Source: Tetrapyrgos nigripes (taxonomy: Eukaryota; Basidiomycota; Agaricomycetes; Agaricales; Campanellaceae). From it: a stretch of DNA of 64,000 nt. A program made the translations under genes and the position numbers. The stretch is taken from the NCBI GenBank assembly GCA_013368315.1, contig JAACJM010000011.1, positions 62,001 to 126,000 on the forward strand, written 5' to 3'. This document shows positions 48,630-59,899 of the stretch, piece after piece; positions within the stretch are counted from its first letter, which is position 1, and each line of letters opens with the position of its first letter. Below the pieces are notes generated by a model, which saw only the letters and a list, made by a program, of their open reading frames with translations, was not told the DNA's origin and searched no databases.

Positions 48630-50573
48630 CCCAAGGTGGGAGATGGGTGTAAGGGATAAATGCGACCACGTGGAAGTGACGCGCCGGATAAGGAGGGAAA
48701 GAAGGATAGAAAATGGGGTCGAGGAAACGAAGGCTCAGAGTAACAAGTAGTGAGAAGGCATGATGTCTTTTACACAAAAAATCCATGCCTCGGCGCCTTT
48801 TGTTACAACTTTTCGTGCCTTACTCGTGTGGCGTCCCTGGTATAGGCGACGTCGTGGTGGGCGCCCCGGCGGCATTACTTTATATAGTACTACCGCCTAA
48901 CCTGAGCACAAAAAGTCTGGTGATTCCTGGAGAAGACTGAAAATGAGACCGTGTGACTCGACCTGACAAGCAATTCATTGCTTATCTTTCTCAGCGCATT
49001 GTGATGTCAATATCAGAAAACTGGGACTGTTTGCGTACGTGTCTCTTCTCTACTTACTAGCAACATCACCACCAGTGATTGCTCTCCGTCTCTATTATCA
49101 GGCATTGGATCAGGATGCCTTTGTTAATAATCCGCAGCGTAGCGGTATCCTTATCAGTGCTCTCCACGCTTGTCTGGACAAACGTTTGAATAGTCCTATG
49201 GATAATGACCCACAGTCGTATCCACAGCACTGGATCCACATACGGTAGGTACTAAGAATTCTACTGTTTATCTCCGAGCCCTCAAACACCGATACTCAGC
49301 GAGCCGTGACGAAAGTGGCGGGCAGGTATCTACGGTAACTGGGAAAGACCTCCAGTGAGCGATTCATAATAAGTGGAAAATGATGACAATGTTACCGTCA
49401 TTCGTTCCTCAGTTCGGCTGACATTGGATGTCTTCGCGATCTGCATTTCATCATCCATGTCAGAGGTTGAGATTTAGTATTTACAGTACAGCGTGTATTC
49501 AATGATAGCGTATAGACCGAAGGTGAATGCAGGTGACTTCCATCAAGCTCTTCTCTGTCAAAACAGCGAGGTGGTTCCGAGTTTTCAGGACAAGTTCTGT
49601 GTCAAAACAGTGAGGGTTCTGAGTTTGCAGGACGGCGTATATTTCATATGGCTGTGACATGTGACATATGCCGCCGGCCTTATAGCGTAGTCGGCTAATC
49701 TACTCTCAATTCTCGATTCTTGAGATTTCCTCTCAGACTGTCCAGTCTCAACATAGGGTCATCAACAAATTGGAGCTCGTACTGTGCCATTCTCACAGGA
49801 TTCATTCGCAGTCTGAATCATTTTCAAAGCATCTTACAGGTATTCACCTATTGAGATCTTTCAACGAGTGCCTGGGTCGAAGCGGTGGCGCCGTGGCATG
49901 CTACATTATTTCTTCATTGTTTGGCATTACTACTCTCATTACTGTGGTGTAGATACGGTTCCGGAAAATGAGAGAAAATTTTCTGAAAAGAGAGACAATA
50001 CGGTCAGAGTTGACATCCTGAGAATAGGACCTGTGACCGAGGGCCGAGTCAGAGGACAGAGATTGACACCGAGCGCTACACTGCGCCTTCAATATTGCTC
50101 CAGTGTGCCTTGCCCACAAATAGTAGTGATACTGGAGGAGAGAAGAGCTGAATATTAAATGTCCGATGAATGCTATGTACCAATTCAGTGAACTGCGGGT
50201 ACTATCATGCCCGTACCCCCTACCTTTTGGATATGGACGGATAATCATTCTATCTTACCGTAGGAACAGGATCTCGCCTGTTCGGACAGTGTACTTGTTA
50301 CAACTGATGCTCCACTGCTTATAGATATCATGCGGCTTTGGTAAGTCCTAGAAACCCGGAAGCTCCAAGCGTCTACCTTGCACTTACAGCGATTGCACTT
50401 TCTCCCATACACATTGTGTCTCCAATAACAAAGAAGAATCCATCAACAGTGTTATCTAAAATAAAACAATGAAATAGTAACACTCTGACGTCTTTCAAGA
50501 TTCGCAGTATATAAGACAGAATGATCCAAATCTTGATCAAGTCTCAGGCCGTTCCCCTTGCTTCTAGTAGATC
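48630..50573. other. Intergenic, unassigned
   Basis: Only short frames occur (for example 49039-49248, with RSGILISALHACLDKRL), without motif or clear splicing. The last ~60 bp before 50574 are similar to the sequence just upstream of zinc-finger copy B. Confidence 0.45.
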
Positions 50574-52035
50574 ATGTCCGCAATATCCCTGCGTGCTCTA
50601 CCCGGCCTCGAAGTCGTTGTTCGCTGCAGGAATCCTACTGTGAGCATTGACCAACTCAACTTCAGTATCCAGCACGCCGGAGTTGAAGATTCTTCAGCTT
50701 CCTTCTCATCTCTATATCGTGAGCTACGAGTCCTCTCTTTTAGTAGCTTGACTCTGATCTTCCTTGTACAGATGGATGTGAACTTGTGATACAGGCAGAC
50801 CGGGATTCAAGTGGAGCCTTCTTTCGAGTATCTCTTCATCCGCCACCAACAGACAGCCACTTCCCAAATGAGCTTTTTGATACTATGAGTCCTCCACCTC
50901 ATAATCCTCGTGGCCCGGGTATGTATTTTTCAACGTCTTCATCGGATACAACGCTGAAATCAAGCTGGAACTCAATTTTAGAACCGCCGTCTATGGCGCA
51001 AAGTTTCCATTTCCCAGCGACAGGAACCCCGACATTGCAGCCTACGTCTTCGCATGGATCTACTGCAGCAGGAAACATCGCCAATGCAGATATGGAATTC
51101 ATGGATAATGTCTGCACAAGCCCCGAGTCAATTTGGTCGGCGATGGATGCCGCGACGAGTACAGATTCTCTGCTCAGTCATAGCAAGTGTGATCTGTGGC
51201 AATTGGCTAGTGAAATCTTCCTGAATGGTTTGTTAATGCAGTCTCCATAATATTTGAATGATTGAACTTAATTGTTGCAGATGACTCAAACACCAACATT
51301 GGCCACGCGTCTGCCACTGAACTCAACGACACATTTTCGGGGTTGAATTCGCTTCTTTCAGATCTGCCAGTCTTGGACTACATGCATCAATCTGACGACA
51401 TTGATTCAGGCTCGGCACGAGAATGTCCTACTGCAGATTTGTACTTGCCTCAATCAGATCATAACGACTCCTCCTCCTCCTCCTCCTCTTCCACCGAGTC
51501 GTATTCGCCTCGATCTGATTACACTGATTTCTCACCACGAGAATGTTCTTCTCCTTCTGCAGAGGTGAGTAGTCCAGGTCATGACACGAAATCTGTTTAG
51601 GGAGCGTGTCAACAGTCTGTGCAGGGAAGTTGCGATCGTCGTAAATCAAAGAAAATATCTCGAAGGCGGAAGTCAAAGGGAGATTTACTATGTGATTACG
51701 GCTGTGGTTCCACATTCACTCGTCAGCACGATCGTCTTAGGTGTGTTTTACTTAAGAGGCAAAGATTCTTGAGCTGACGTTTACGAAAATCTAGGCATGA
51801 GGTGTACCGACATAAGCATAAGAGCAATTGGACCTGCGGTTTATGCAGCAAGTTCTTCCATTCTCTTAAGAACTATCGAAACCACAAATGTCCAGCAAAG
51901 GAGCAGGGAGACCATGACGGTCAAGGTATCCAATGGTCTGACAGGTGGAGCAAGCGGGGCTGCACACAGGTTCAGACTGAGTCGCATCCGCAACGAGAAT
52001 ACATTTTCCAGATGTGTAGTGGACGTAAGACTTGA
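50574..52035 (+). CDS. C2H2 zinc-finger protein, putative transcription factor (copy C)
   Basis: Closest relative of copy B. Start MSAISLRALPGLEVVVRCRN; intron 50719-50771; HGCELVIQADRDSSGAFFRV follows. A GTATGT intron near 50919 is likely, as in copy B. Then come SIWSAMDAATSTDSLLSHS, a Ser run next to SPRSDYTDFSPRECSS, a basic segment SCDRRKSKKISRRRKSKGD, and fingers CDYGCGSTFTRQHDRLRH (with HEVYRH completing the first) and CGLCSKFFHSLKNYRNHKC. The end is QMCSGRKT. The second finger ends His-x-Cys. Sequence similarity to copy B continues through introns and about 150 bp beyond the stop, so the duplication is fairly recent. It may be a cluster regulator because it lies between cluster genes, but it could equally be part of a dispersed gene family. 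Confidence 0.82.
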
Positions 52036-53239
52036 AAAGCGCGTTATTGTTTTCATAGAATTTGTATACTGTATACATATAGATTTTAGACCTCACTACA
52101 TGAAGATCTCGAGATCGCAGAGAAAAAGGAACGCACCGAAACGGGAAATCACGATGTAGTCTTGCATAGATCACTGGTTGATGGTTCGCCACTACAGAAT
52201 CGTCGTAAGTTCTTGATTGGCTAATTACTGTGAGTATCTTGCATGTTCCCCTACCTCTATAGCTAGTGGGTCCTTGAGGCCAATTTCGATTTCGCGCTCG
52301 TTAGCTTGGCTCCCTCGCTGGTTGATGGCTTCAGAGTCAGCGGATTTCTATAGCTAACGTAGATACCCAAGATTCTGGAATTGTAGGCCTAATAGGGCCA
52401 ACGAACAGGTGTCATTCGGAGATTGAGTATGACAAAGTGGCTGGCTGAGTGTACGTATGTTCCTTATGAGCTGCACCCCCACCAAAACATGATATAATAT
52501 CAGTTGAACTGGGTAGATAAGAACGGAAAAACGCAAGAAAAGCACGCAGACTGGGCTTTGATATCCTTCCTGCGGGAGAAGGAGTGTAATATCTGTAAGG
52601 GACGATGAAATAGTCCCAAGGAGGATAACCCGGGTGAGAGATGACGACATTGACGGCACGATCGATGAGGTGAAAGGAGATCTCTCTCCGGCGGTGCAAC
52701 ATTTCTGCAGACGACAGAGAGAAAATGGTTAAACAAGGCCTCGGAAACATGGAAATACAACATGCGCGAATGGCACTGGTAGTGGACTTCTTTCAGAAGG
52801 GCCGGATGCGCCGAATATTGGCATAAGTGCATCCTGTCCTGAGTCGCGATTCGCGAGCACAAGTAGTAGGAGTGCATCAACCGTTTGTCCTTTAATTGTC
52901 ATCACACTAGCAGGGAAAAGGATGTCGGTAGTATGTAGCAGTAAATAGTCCAAGGAGGAGCAGGTGACGACAGCAAACACAGCGGGGGTTAGTGGATATT
53001 TGGACACCGTTTTGAGTAAGCAAAAATCTCAAAAATGCACTCACCCCCGTGAATCTAGGATGAGTGGAGATATCACGTGCTGTGTTTACACGTGCCACGT
53101 GCCGTCTATCACTTCCTGAAAGAGCAAGTAGACGGCCGTCTCGCTTACTTTTGGCTATGATGCTGGATGCTGAACTCTTGTACTACAATAAGCCCACTCA
53201 GGCAATTAGGGTGTCTCCAACAGCCCACATTGCTCGCAA
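52036..53239. promoter_or_regulatory. Spacer with MFS2 promoter palindrome
   Basis: AGACGGCCGTCT lies at 53130-53141, about 100 bp before the second transporter ATG. Minus-strand frames at 52412-52750 and 52729-53007 could be exons of an unknown gene (YPPWDYFIVPYRYYTPSPAG is protein-like), but no splice join or family was established. Confidence 0.5.
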
Positions 53240-55702
53240 ATGCAGGACACTACTTCCTCCGCGGTTGCTGACGGTCCAATCGCGTCTGAAAAGCCCTACT
53301 TGGAGGCCAAAAAGGTGAAGGAAGTGCAAACGACAGCTCATGTTGTTGCCTCGTCAGAAGCAGATATTTTGGTTGTGGACTGGGAAGAAAACGATCCAGA
53401 GAACCCCAGAAAGTGCGTCTTCCCCTCAACTATTGATTCGTGAAGAGTTACGGACACTGACTCTAGTTCAAAGCTGGCCGGGGGGAAACAAATGGGCAAC
53501 AACAATCCTGGTTTCATGCTTCTGCTTCATTTCCCCTCTTTCCTCTTCAATGATTGCACCTGCTTCAGAAAAAATGGCTGAGGATATTCACATTGAGGGA
53601 GACTTTGTTCGAAATCTTTCGGTCTCGATTTTTATTCTTGCCTATGGTCGGTTCTACCTTCTGTTGCTATGTAGGCTTGGAGTAACGACCTTGACACACG
53701 TAGCATTTGGGCCATTATTACTGGGTCCACTAAGGTACTATGAGTGATCCTTAAAATTGGCCATGGTCTAATTACCAGCTACCACTCTGCACAGCGAACT
53801 TCACGGCCGATCTATTATACTTCAAGTATCAAACATGTGGTTTCTCGGTATGATTTTCTACTAGCTCAGCCTCTAACTACCATTCATTTGATCCACGTAG
53901 CCTGGAATTTAGCTTGTGGCTTCGCCCAAAATACTGGGCAAATAGTCGCATTTCGTCTCTTGAGTGGTCTTGGTGGATCTGCACCGTTTTCTGTAAGTTT
54001 CTTTGTTCCTCATGCGATGTGATAAACAGATACTGAAAGCTCGGTCCAGATCGGAGGGGCAGTTATTGCAGACCTTTTCGAGCCTTCTCAGAGAGGCAAA
54101 GCAATCGCGATGTACTCCGTTGCACCGTTGCTAGGTCCAGTCGTTGGTCCAATTGGTGAGAGTGTTTCCTATTCTTAAGGACCGGCCTTTGAAATGACGT
54201 GATGATTTTCAGCGGGCGGTTGGATTGCTCAAAGGTCTACATGGCGTTGGGTCTTCTGGTCAGCATCTGCTGTCGACTTTGTAATTATGGTTGGTCTTTT
54301 CCAAGTTCCAAAGCATCCCGGCATTAGTACATACTGACGGCTAACAGGTAGCTGGAATCATCATCCTTCGTGAAAGCAAGTGACTTTTTCGTTGATCTCC
54401 CTTTCGACTTCCTGATATCTTCATGCAAAGCTTATGCCCCTGTACTTTTGGAACGCCGCGCCAAAAAGATCAAAGCCAAGTTTAGTCAAGAAGGCGACAG
54501 CACCTATTCGGATGTACGCACTCCCTATCAGGACAAGAATCGAAAGTGGGTGTGCATGCATAGTAAGAGAAGTTGCCGATGAAACTCATTTTTCGTTCGT
54601 AGCTTGAAAACAGTCATCGGTCGGGCCCTTGGTCGTCCTTTTGTTATGTTGGCGACGGAGCCTATTCTGATGGTTATGGGTATGCAATACCGAGCTTACC
54701 TGAGACGATAGTACTTACACACCATATAACAGGACTCTGGATGATATTCATATATGGTTTGAGTGCGTACATTCTTTTCTTCTATCTTTAGATCACCTTC
54801 GAATATTATCGCCTGGCTACAGTGTATTGTGAGATCTCGTTTCCCAATTCTCTGTCTGCATCCCCTCCTTACAGTCTCTACAGTGCTCTTGGTCACGGTC
54901 CCCGATGTCTTCACAGGCGTGTACGAACAAGGACCCGGAATTGCGTCCCTCCACTACATCGCATACGGCCTAGGTGTCGGGATAGCCAATCAAGTCAATG
55001 CGCAGACTCTCGATGGGCTGTATAAGTACTTTACTGCGAAACACGGAGGTCATGGGCGTCCAGAATATCGAACGCGTATGTACCTCCCTCATATTCACAT
55101 TTGCTCGGCAAACTGACGAATTTCTGCAAACTCCAGCTGGCATGTTCCCCGCATCAATATTTCAGCCCGTCGGCTTGCTGATATACGGTTGGACGGTTCA
55201 ACATCGTGTCCATTGGATTGCCCCTGATATCGTGAGTCCAATCTTCTTTGTCAGCCTTGACTGACCTCCAACTTGAACTTTCAGGGTCTGTTTTTCGCTG
55301 GCGCAGGTATCATCCTTGCCTACCAATGCGTGCAATCATACGTGATCGACGTGTTTTCTCTGTACTCGGCATCAGCACTTGCGACGATGACCTGCTTGAG
55401 GTCATTGGCTGGGTTTGGGTTCCCTATCTTTGCTCCCGCTATGGTCAGGGATTTTTTTTTTTAAATTGAATCTGCCCGGACTCACCAGTACCGATGATGA
55501 TAGTATGATTCCCTGGGATATGGAAAGGGCAACACAGTCTTGGCGGCTATCTCGATCGCCATCGGAGGTCCTATGTATGTATTCCCAAAGCTTTCGAATA
55601 TATTTGCGTTCTTACTTGGAGATGATTGACAGTCCATGGATCCTTTGGTATTACGGCGAAGCTATCAGAAAGAAGAGCAGATTTGTTGATCGTAATATGT
55701 AG
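53240..55702 (+). CDS. MFS transporter, DHA1 type (copy 2)
   Basis: Paralogue of the transporter at 8.8 kb and probably a second exporter. The start MQDTTSSAVADGPIASEKPY leads to the family pre-helix motif VVDWEENDPENPRNW, the N-W junction being formed by splicing. Then [37 protein letters not shown] (motif A; the Ser codon is split by an intron), [40 protein letters not shown], and GGWIAQRSTWRWVFWSAS. Later helices are GLFFAGAGIILAYQCVQSYV and YGKGNTVLAAISIAIGG. The end is KKSRFVDRNM. A T9 tract near 55452-55460 falls in the last intron and should be checked for sequencing error. The palindromic promoter element is present about 100 bp upstream. Confidence 0.9.
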
Positions 55703-56393
55703 TTTGCGTGTGGACTCGAAGGGCGAAATACTTTTGTACGATATTTATTCGACGTAATTCCAACCTGTTTTGATCGGGTGAGAATCTTGAAGCGATATCT
55801 CTGTTCGCGTACAGCATGTGCGGTTCAAACCGCTTTCATGAGCAGCCATCTAGTCAAAGGTACCCTTGACTCGTACATTGGAGTAGGATGCCAGAAGGAA
55901 CGAACTGAAATAAAACTGAGTCCTAGACACACGCGTAATCTGCTTCAAGCACCTCGGAAATGCCCGGAATCTCCGCCTGAATACTGGAGTAGGATGCCGA
56001 CAATTACTACTCCAAGGACCAACATTCAGAAAGTCCCTCGTTGTCCTAGCTCTAGGTAGAAAGATGCTACATGATGTTATACAGAGACGACCGTGTGATC
56101 ACAGTTCTCTCCCCAAAGTTAAGACCTTAGTTACTCATGCTATTGTTCAACTGGACTTCAATTCAAATTCGAATTCAATTGTGAGTAACAAGATATGGAG
56201 GAAGCAGTGGCTCAATGAGGCACATATATACTCTAGTAAACATAAAGGAAGGCGGTAGATACACTACACGACTCGGAAGCTGAACGCAGAAAGGGACAGA
56301 GTTTCCAGACGCTTTAACATCATAAACCATCCCTAGACGCACACAATTGATTGTCACGGTGTTGTCAAGATGGTGTTCGTACTAATTCACCGA
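55703..56393. other. Intergenic, no gene seen
   Basis: Convergent gap between the second transporter and the UbiA-family gene. No supported frame or repeat was found, apart from a short duplicated phrase (TGGAGTAGGATGCC at about 55879 and 55985). Confidence 0.5.
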
Positions 56394-57538
56394 TCAAAAC
56401 GCGAGCAGGTTGGTTCGAGCATGCAAGGGAAGGCAATGCGCAAGCATTAACCACATCTGTAAAGAGCAAACATTAGCCAACACGCCGCAACAACAGAAGA
56501 AAATTACACGTACATTGAAAATAAGATACGACTTTTTATCGTCCATCTCCGTACGCCACTCGTAGTATCTCATTCCAACATACGTCCCCATGAGCACAAA
56601 AACAAAATTGGTTCCATTTCCGATATCCCAGAACCAGCTAAGGAATACGGACCAAGCGATCATACAAAGGACCGTGAATTGACGTGAAAATTCGGGAGCG
56701 TAGATCGGGAAGGTGATGCGACCGAGAGCAGTGTCTCCTTTGACATCAGGGAAGTCTTGAGCTTGGATGGTGGTGAAAATCAATATACCGCTGATCGTGA
56801 CGGCGAGAGAGGCAACGAGGTCCAGATCGCGGTACGAGCCTGTATTGAAGGAGCATGTTGAGCAGTGCACGTTCTCCATGAGATAAAATACTCACCTATG
56901 ATCTTCGTAGCCCCAATCTCAAACGTTGTATATCCACCGATATTGCAGAAATTCTTACCGATGACATGGCCCGCAAGACCCATTTCATCGTACATGAATG
57001 TAGTGAATATCAAGCCCAAGGTCGTAAGAACAAGGTCGAAGCCATACGTTGCAGACCACGCCACGCAAATACCAGCGGTAGCCCAGCGTAGTTGAACGGC
57101 TTGAGCCTCGGTGAGACGGCCGGCAGGAACAGGGCGCCACGGTCTGTTCATTTTATCTTCTTCTTTGGAGCGGCATTGATTGGAGACGTTGCAGAGGAGG
57201 AGATGAAGCCAAATCCAAAGGCAAGCCTGAAGGAACCGAGAAAGGGATTGAACAGGCGCAGTCGCGCAAGCAAAAACGGTCTGTGCCACGTCAGATCTAC
57301 TGCATCTCGAAAGATACGAACTGCATGAGCCTTACAATCGGAAGAAATATGGTCTGGAAAAGAGAATCAGTGTCTTTGCAGCAAAAATATAAAGCGACAA
57401 GTTTACCTTGTAGTCAGTCCAAGTGAAGAGGAGGAGTGTTTCGAGATGATAAGCAATAGTATGAAGAATAGTAGATGAAAAGATGGCACGAGGAGTCTCG
57501 TTGAGAGGTGCTTTAGCACTGTTCGACTGCATGTTCAT
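56394..57538 (-). CDS. UbiA-family membrane prenyltransferase or terpene cyclase
   Basis: Integral membrane enzyme of about 310 residues that binds an isoprenyl diphosphate with Mg2+. The start chosen is MNMQSNSAKAPLNETPRAIF, since the longer frame upstream contains no better start. Helices include LLLFTWTDYK, WIWLHLLLCNVSNQC and WSATYGFDLVLTTLGLIF. The first Asp-rich motif is replaced by NQCRSKEEDKMNRPWRPVP: Glu-Glu-Asp instead of the usual NDxxDxxxD. The second, AQDFPDVKGDTALGR, keeps DxxDxxGD. Then SRQFTVLCMIAWSVFLSWFW and the end ARTNLLAF. Related divergent UbiA proteins in fungi include aromatic prenyltransferases and terpene cyclases, so either role is possible. The promoter side has CGGCCGTC at 57675-57682 and GCGGCCGCC at 57763-57771. 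Confidence 0.9.
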
Positions 57539-58086
57539 CGTGCAGCGAAAAGGATTTGGAGTTGGAGTTGGTCTAGGAAGTAAGCATTGAGACCAGAGAT
57601 ATGTATGAAGCACTTATCTTTCAGTGCAGTGTATAGCTATAGAGACCGATTGTATCCAAATACGATAGCATTCGCGGCCGTCATCTATGACCAAAAAGGA
57701 AAGATATCTGGTACAGCTCTCATGAGGTCAGACCGACATTATTTACCCAAAAAAGCGAGATTGCGGCCGCCTAGCGCTTAGGATGATAGGCGAGGGAGGA
57801 TTGAACAAAAATTAAAATAGACTTTGGGCGTTAATGGTGGCGAATGTACTAGCACCGATGACCACGCATTTTTCGATCTTCCCGCGTCAGGACTCGTAGG
57901 GTTCAAGTTTGTATTCGGGGACAGTGCAACCAGAGGAGACTCCTCCATCAGAGCAGGACAGAATAACTTCGAGGAAACCTGGCTCCATCATAATAAACGG
58001 GTATTTTACATTCATTTGACAATCGATGATACTCTCCTTACTTTCAGCTCCACGCACTCTAGCAGACTCCCTCACCCATATGCAAT

Positions 58087-59642
58087 CTACACATCCAACT
58101 GTGCGGGCATCGGCTCCTCAAGAACCCCAGCAAGCACATTTCTGACCGCCAAAGTAGCCATCTGGATCCTCGTTTCAAAGGTGGCGCTTCCTATATGAGG
58201 AAGGACGTTACATCTAAGATAGGACATGAATACGCAGTGATACTAGACAAGGAACCCAATCGCAAGGACTCACCTAGGTTCCTTCAACAAAGGATGATCC
58301 TCCTTGATATTCGGCTCACCCTCTACAACATCCAACCCCGCTCCCCAGATCCACTTCTCCCTCAAAGCCTTGGCCAAGGCATCCGAATCAACCAGCGTAC
58401 CTCTCGCTCCATTAACCAGAACCGCATGCTTCTGCATCTTTCTCAAAAACTCTTCATTCACGACGTGATACGTCATTGGACCTCCTGGTGCCAACACGAA
58501 TAGAATATCAGATTTGCGGGCGAGTTCGTCCAAGGAGGCTGGTTTGAGAGAACGGAGATGTGGAGAGTGTGAAGCTAGAATTTCGGTATCTCGGGAAGAT
58601 TTCGACAATGAATTTGATGAGGATGAGTTGGAGGTGTAGATACAGTCTGTTACTCCGAAGGGAACGAGACGAGATAGAGTAGCTTGGGCGATACGGCCAA
58701 AACCGAGGAATCCAGCGGTACGGGAAGGACGTTGGAGTGTGGATAGAGAGCTGTTGACGGTGCTGGTTTGGGGACCGCACATGACGAATGGGGACCAAGT
58801 TGGCCACTGGAGAAGGAAAGAGTTAGATCAGATTCGAGTGGCACGAGAAGAACAAGTTTGGCCATACTTTTCCCTGCTTTACCAAAGAGAGACCTTCTCC
58901 GGCATTTCGCCCTGCCATTAGTGCAAGCATGACACAGATATCGGCGACTGTGGAATAGTGGTCATGACTCGTCCAAGATACATAGGGATTAGCGTACCAG
59001 CGTCCGTAAGGACGTCCGGCGTATATCCGAGCTTGACACCATGTTTAGCAAGGTCAGGAAGTGAGACGTGTTCTATCCGTACGCCAAGTTGGTCAGTAAC
59101 TCCCCAGGAACGAGAGTACTTCGATACATACCATATCCGACAGACATCGTTGAGACCACTTTGAGACTAGGACCAGCTGAGAAGGATACAGGGGTTCCCT
59201 AAGAAATAGCCCCGATAATCTCATGAGATGAGTATTTGCTTACCGGCTTCTAGGAATTCGGCATCGATCTGTGAGTAAGTGTTAAGCAGAGCCTTCCAAG
59301 CAATCAGCAGAAGAATCGCACTCGCCTTCTCCGAGAACACTATCAGTACTCCAGCCGCACCACGCACATTTTGAAGGACCCAATCTCTCGGAGGTGCAAC
59401 ATTATCCTTTCCCCATTCAACAAGCTGTTTGTCTTTCCTCAGCGGTATTATTATCAGCTATCAATCGATAGTAAACGCACCTCAATGTCGTTCCTCTCCC
59501 TCAACAAAGGCATAACATCGGGACCCAAATCTCTGCATACGACAACGCGATGTTTCTTACTGAGATGAGAAAGAACAGATGTCAGACGGCTGCTGATATT
59601 CCCAGCAGAGGCGGAGGATATGAACCCATCTGACGAGGACAT
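58087..59642 (-). CDS. D-isomer 2-hydroxyacid dehydrogenase, glyoxylate/hydroxypyruvate-reductase-like
   Basis: NAD(P)H-dependent reductase of 2-oxo acids. Start MSSSDGFISSASAGNISSRL at 59642 (the frame extends upstream, but with no ATG). The substrate half has HRVVVCRDLGPDVMPLLRER and VSTMSVGYEHVSLPDLAKHG. The Rossmann motif is AGFLGFGRIAQATLSRL. The catalytic region has VNGARGTLVDSDALAKAL (Arg), GAGLDVVEGEPN and PHIGSATFETRIQMA (His). The end is MPAQLDV. About 350 residues, eight or so introns. It sits between the UbiA gene and CTP synthase and lacks an exact copy of either shared element upstream, so it is more likely part of the flanking primary metabolism than of the cluster. Confidence 0.9.
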
Positions 59643-59899
59643 GCTGGACCCGTACACTTGCGAGTACGGTGGTTGGGAAAGAGAAGGAAAGCCGGAAAAA
59701 GTATTCAAAACCTACATACTAGTCCGGACTCGGTAAAGGTATCGGCCGTCAAATCGGTCACGCGTCCAAGTCATGTGCTGGGAACTGATTCCCATTTTCA
59801 GAGTCATCTCTCGATCGCGAAATTTTCTGGGACGCGTCCCGACCTCGAGTCATATCTCCCCTTTCATTCCATCCCTTACGACCTCCGATAGTCCTCAAC

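Noticed and set aside
52412..53007. Possible minus-strand gene upstream of the second transporter
   Set aside because: Two adjacent frames look partly protein-like, but no consensus intron joins them and no family is recognised.
57113..57122. Further GACGGCCG match near 57.1 kb
   Set aside because: It lies within the conserved coding sequence RPVPAGRLT of the UbiA gene, so it is explained by protein coding.
2830..57538. Assignment to a named known pathway, such as clavilactone- or vibralactone-type meroterpenoids
   Set aside because: The enzyme classes overlap with what I recall of such pathways, but I cannot compare sequences here, so no product name is claimed.
59643..59708. Longer N-terminus for the 2-hydroxyacid dehydrogenase
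   Set aside because: The frame extends upstream without an ATG; MSSSDG at 59642 is the first.
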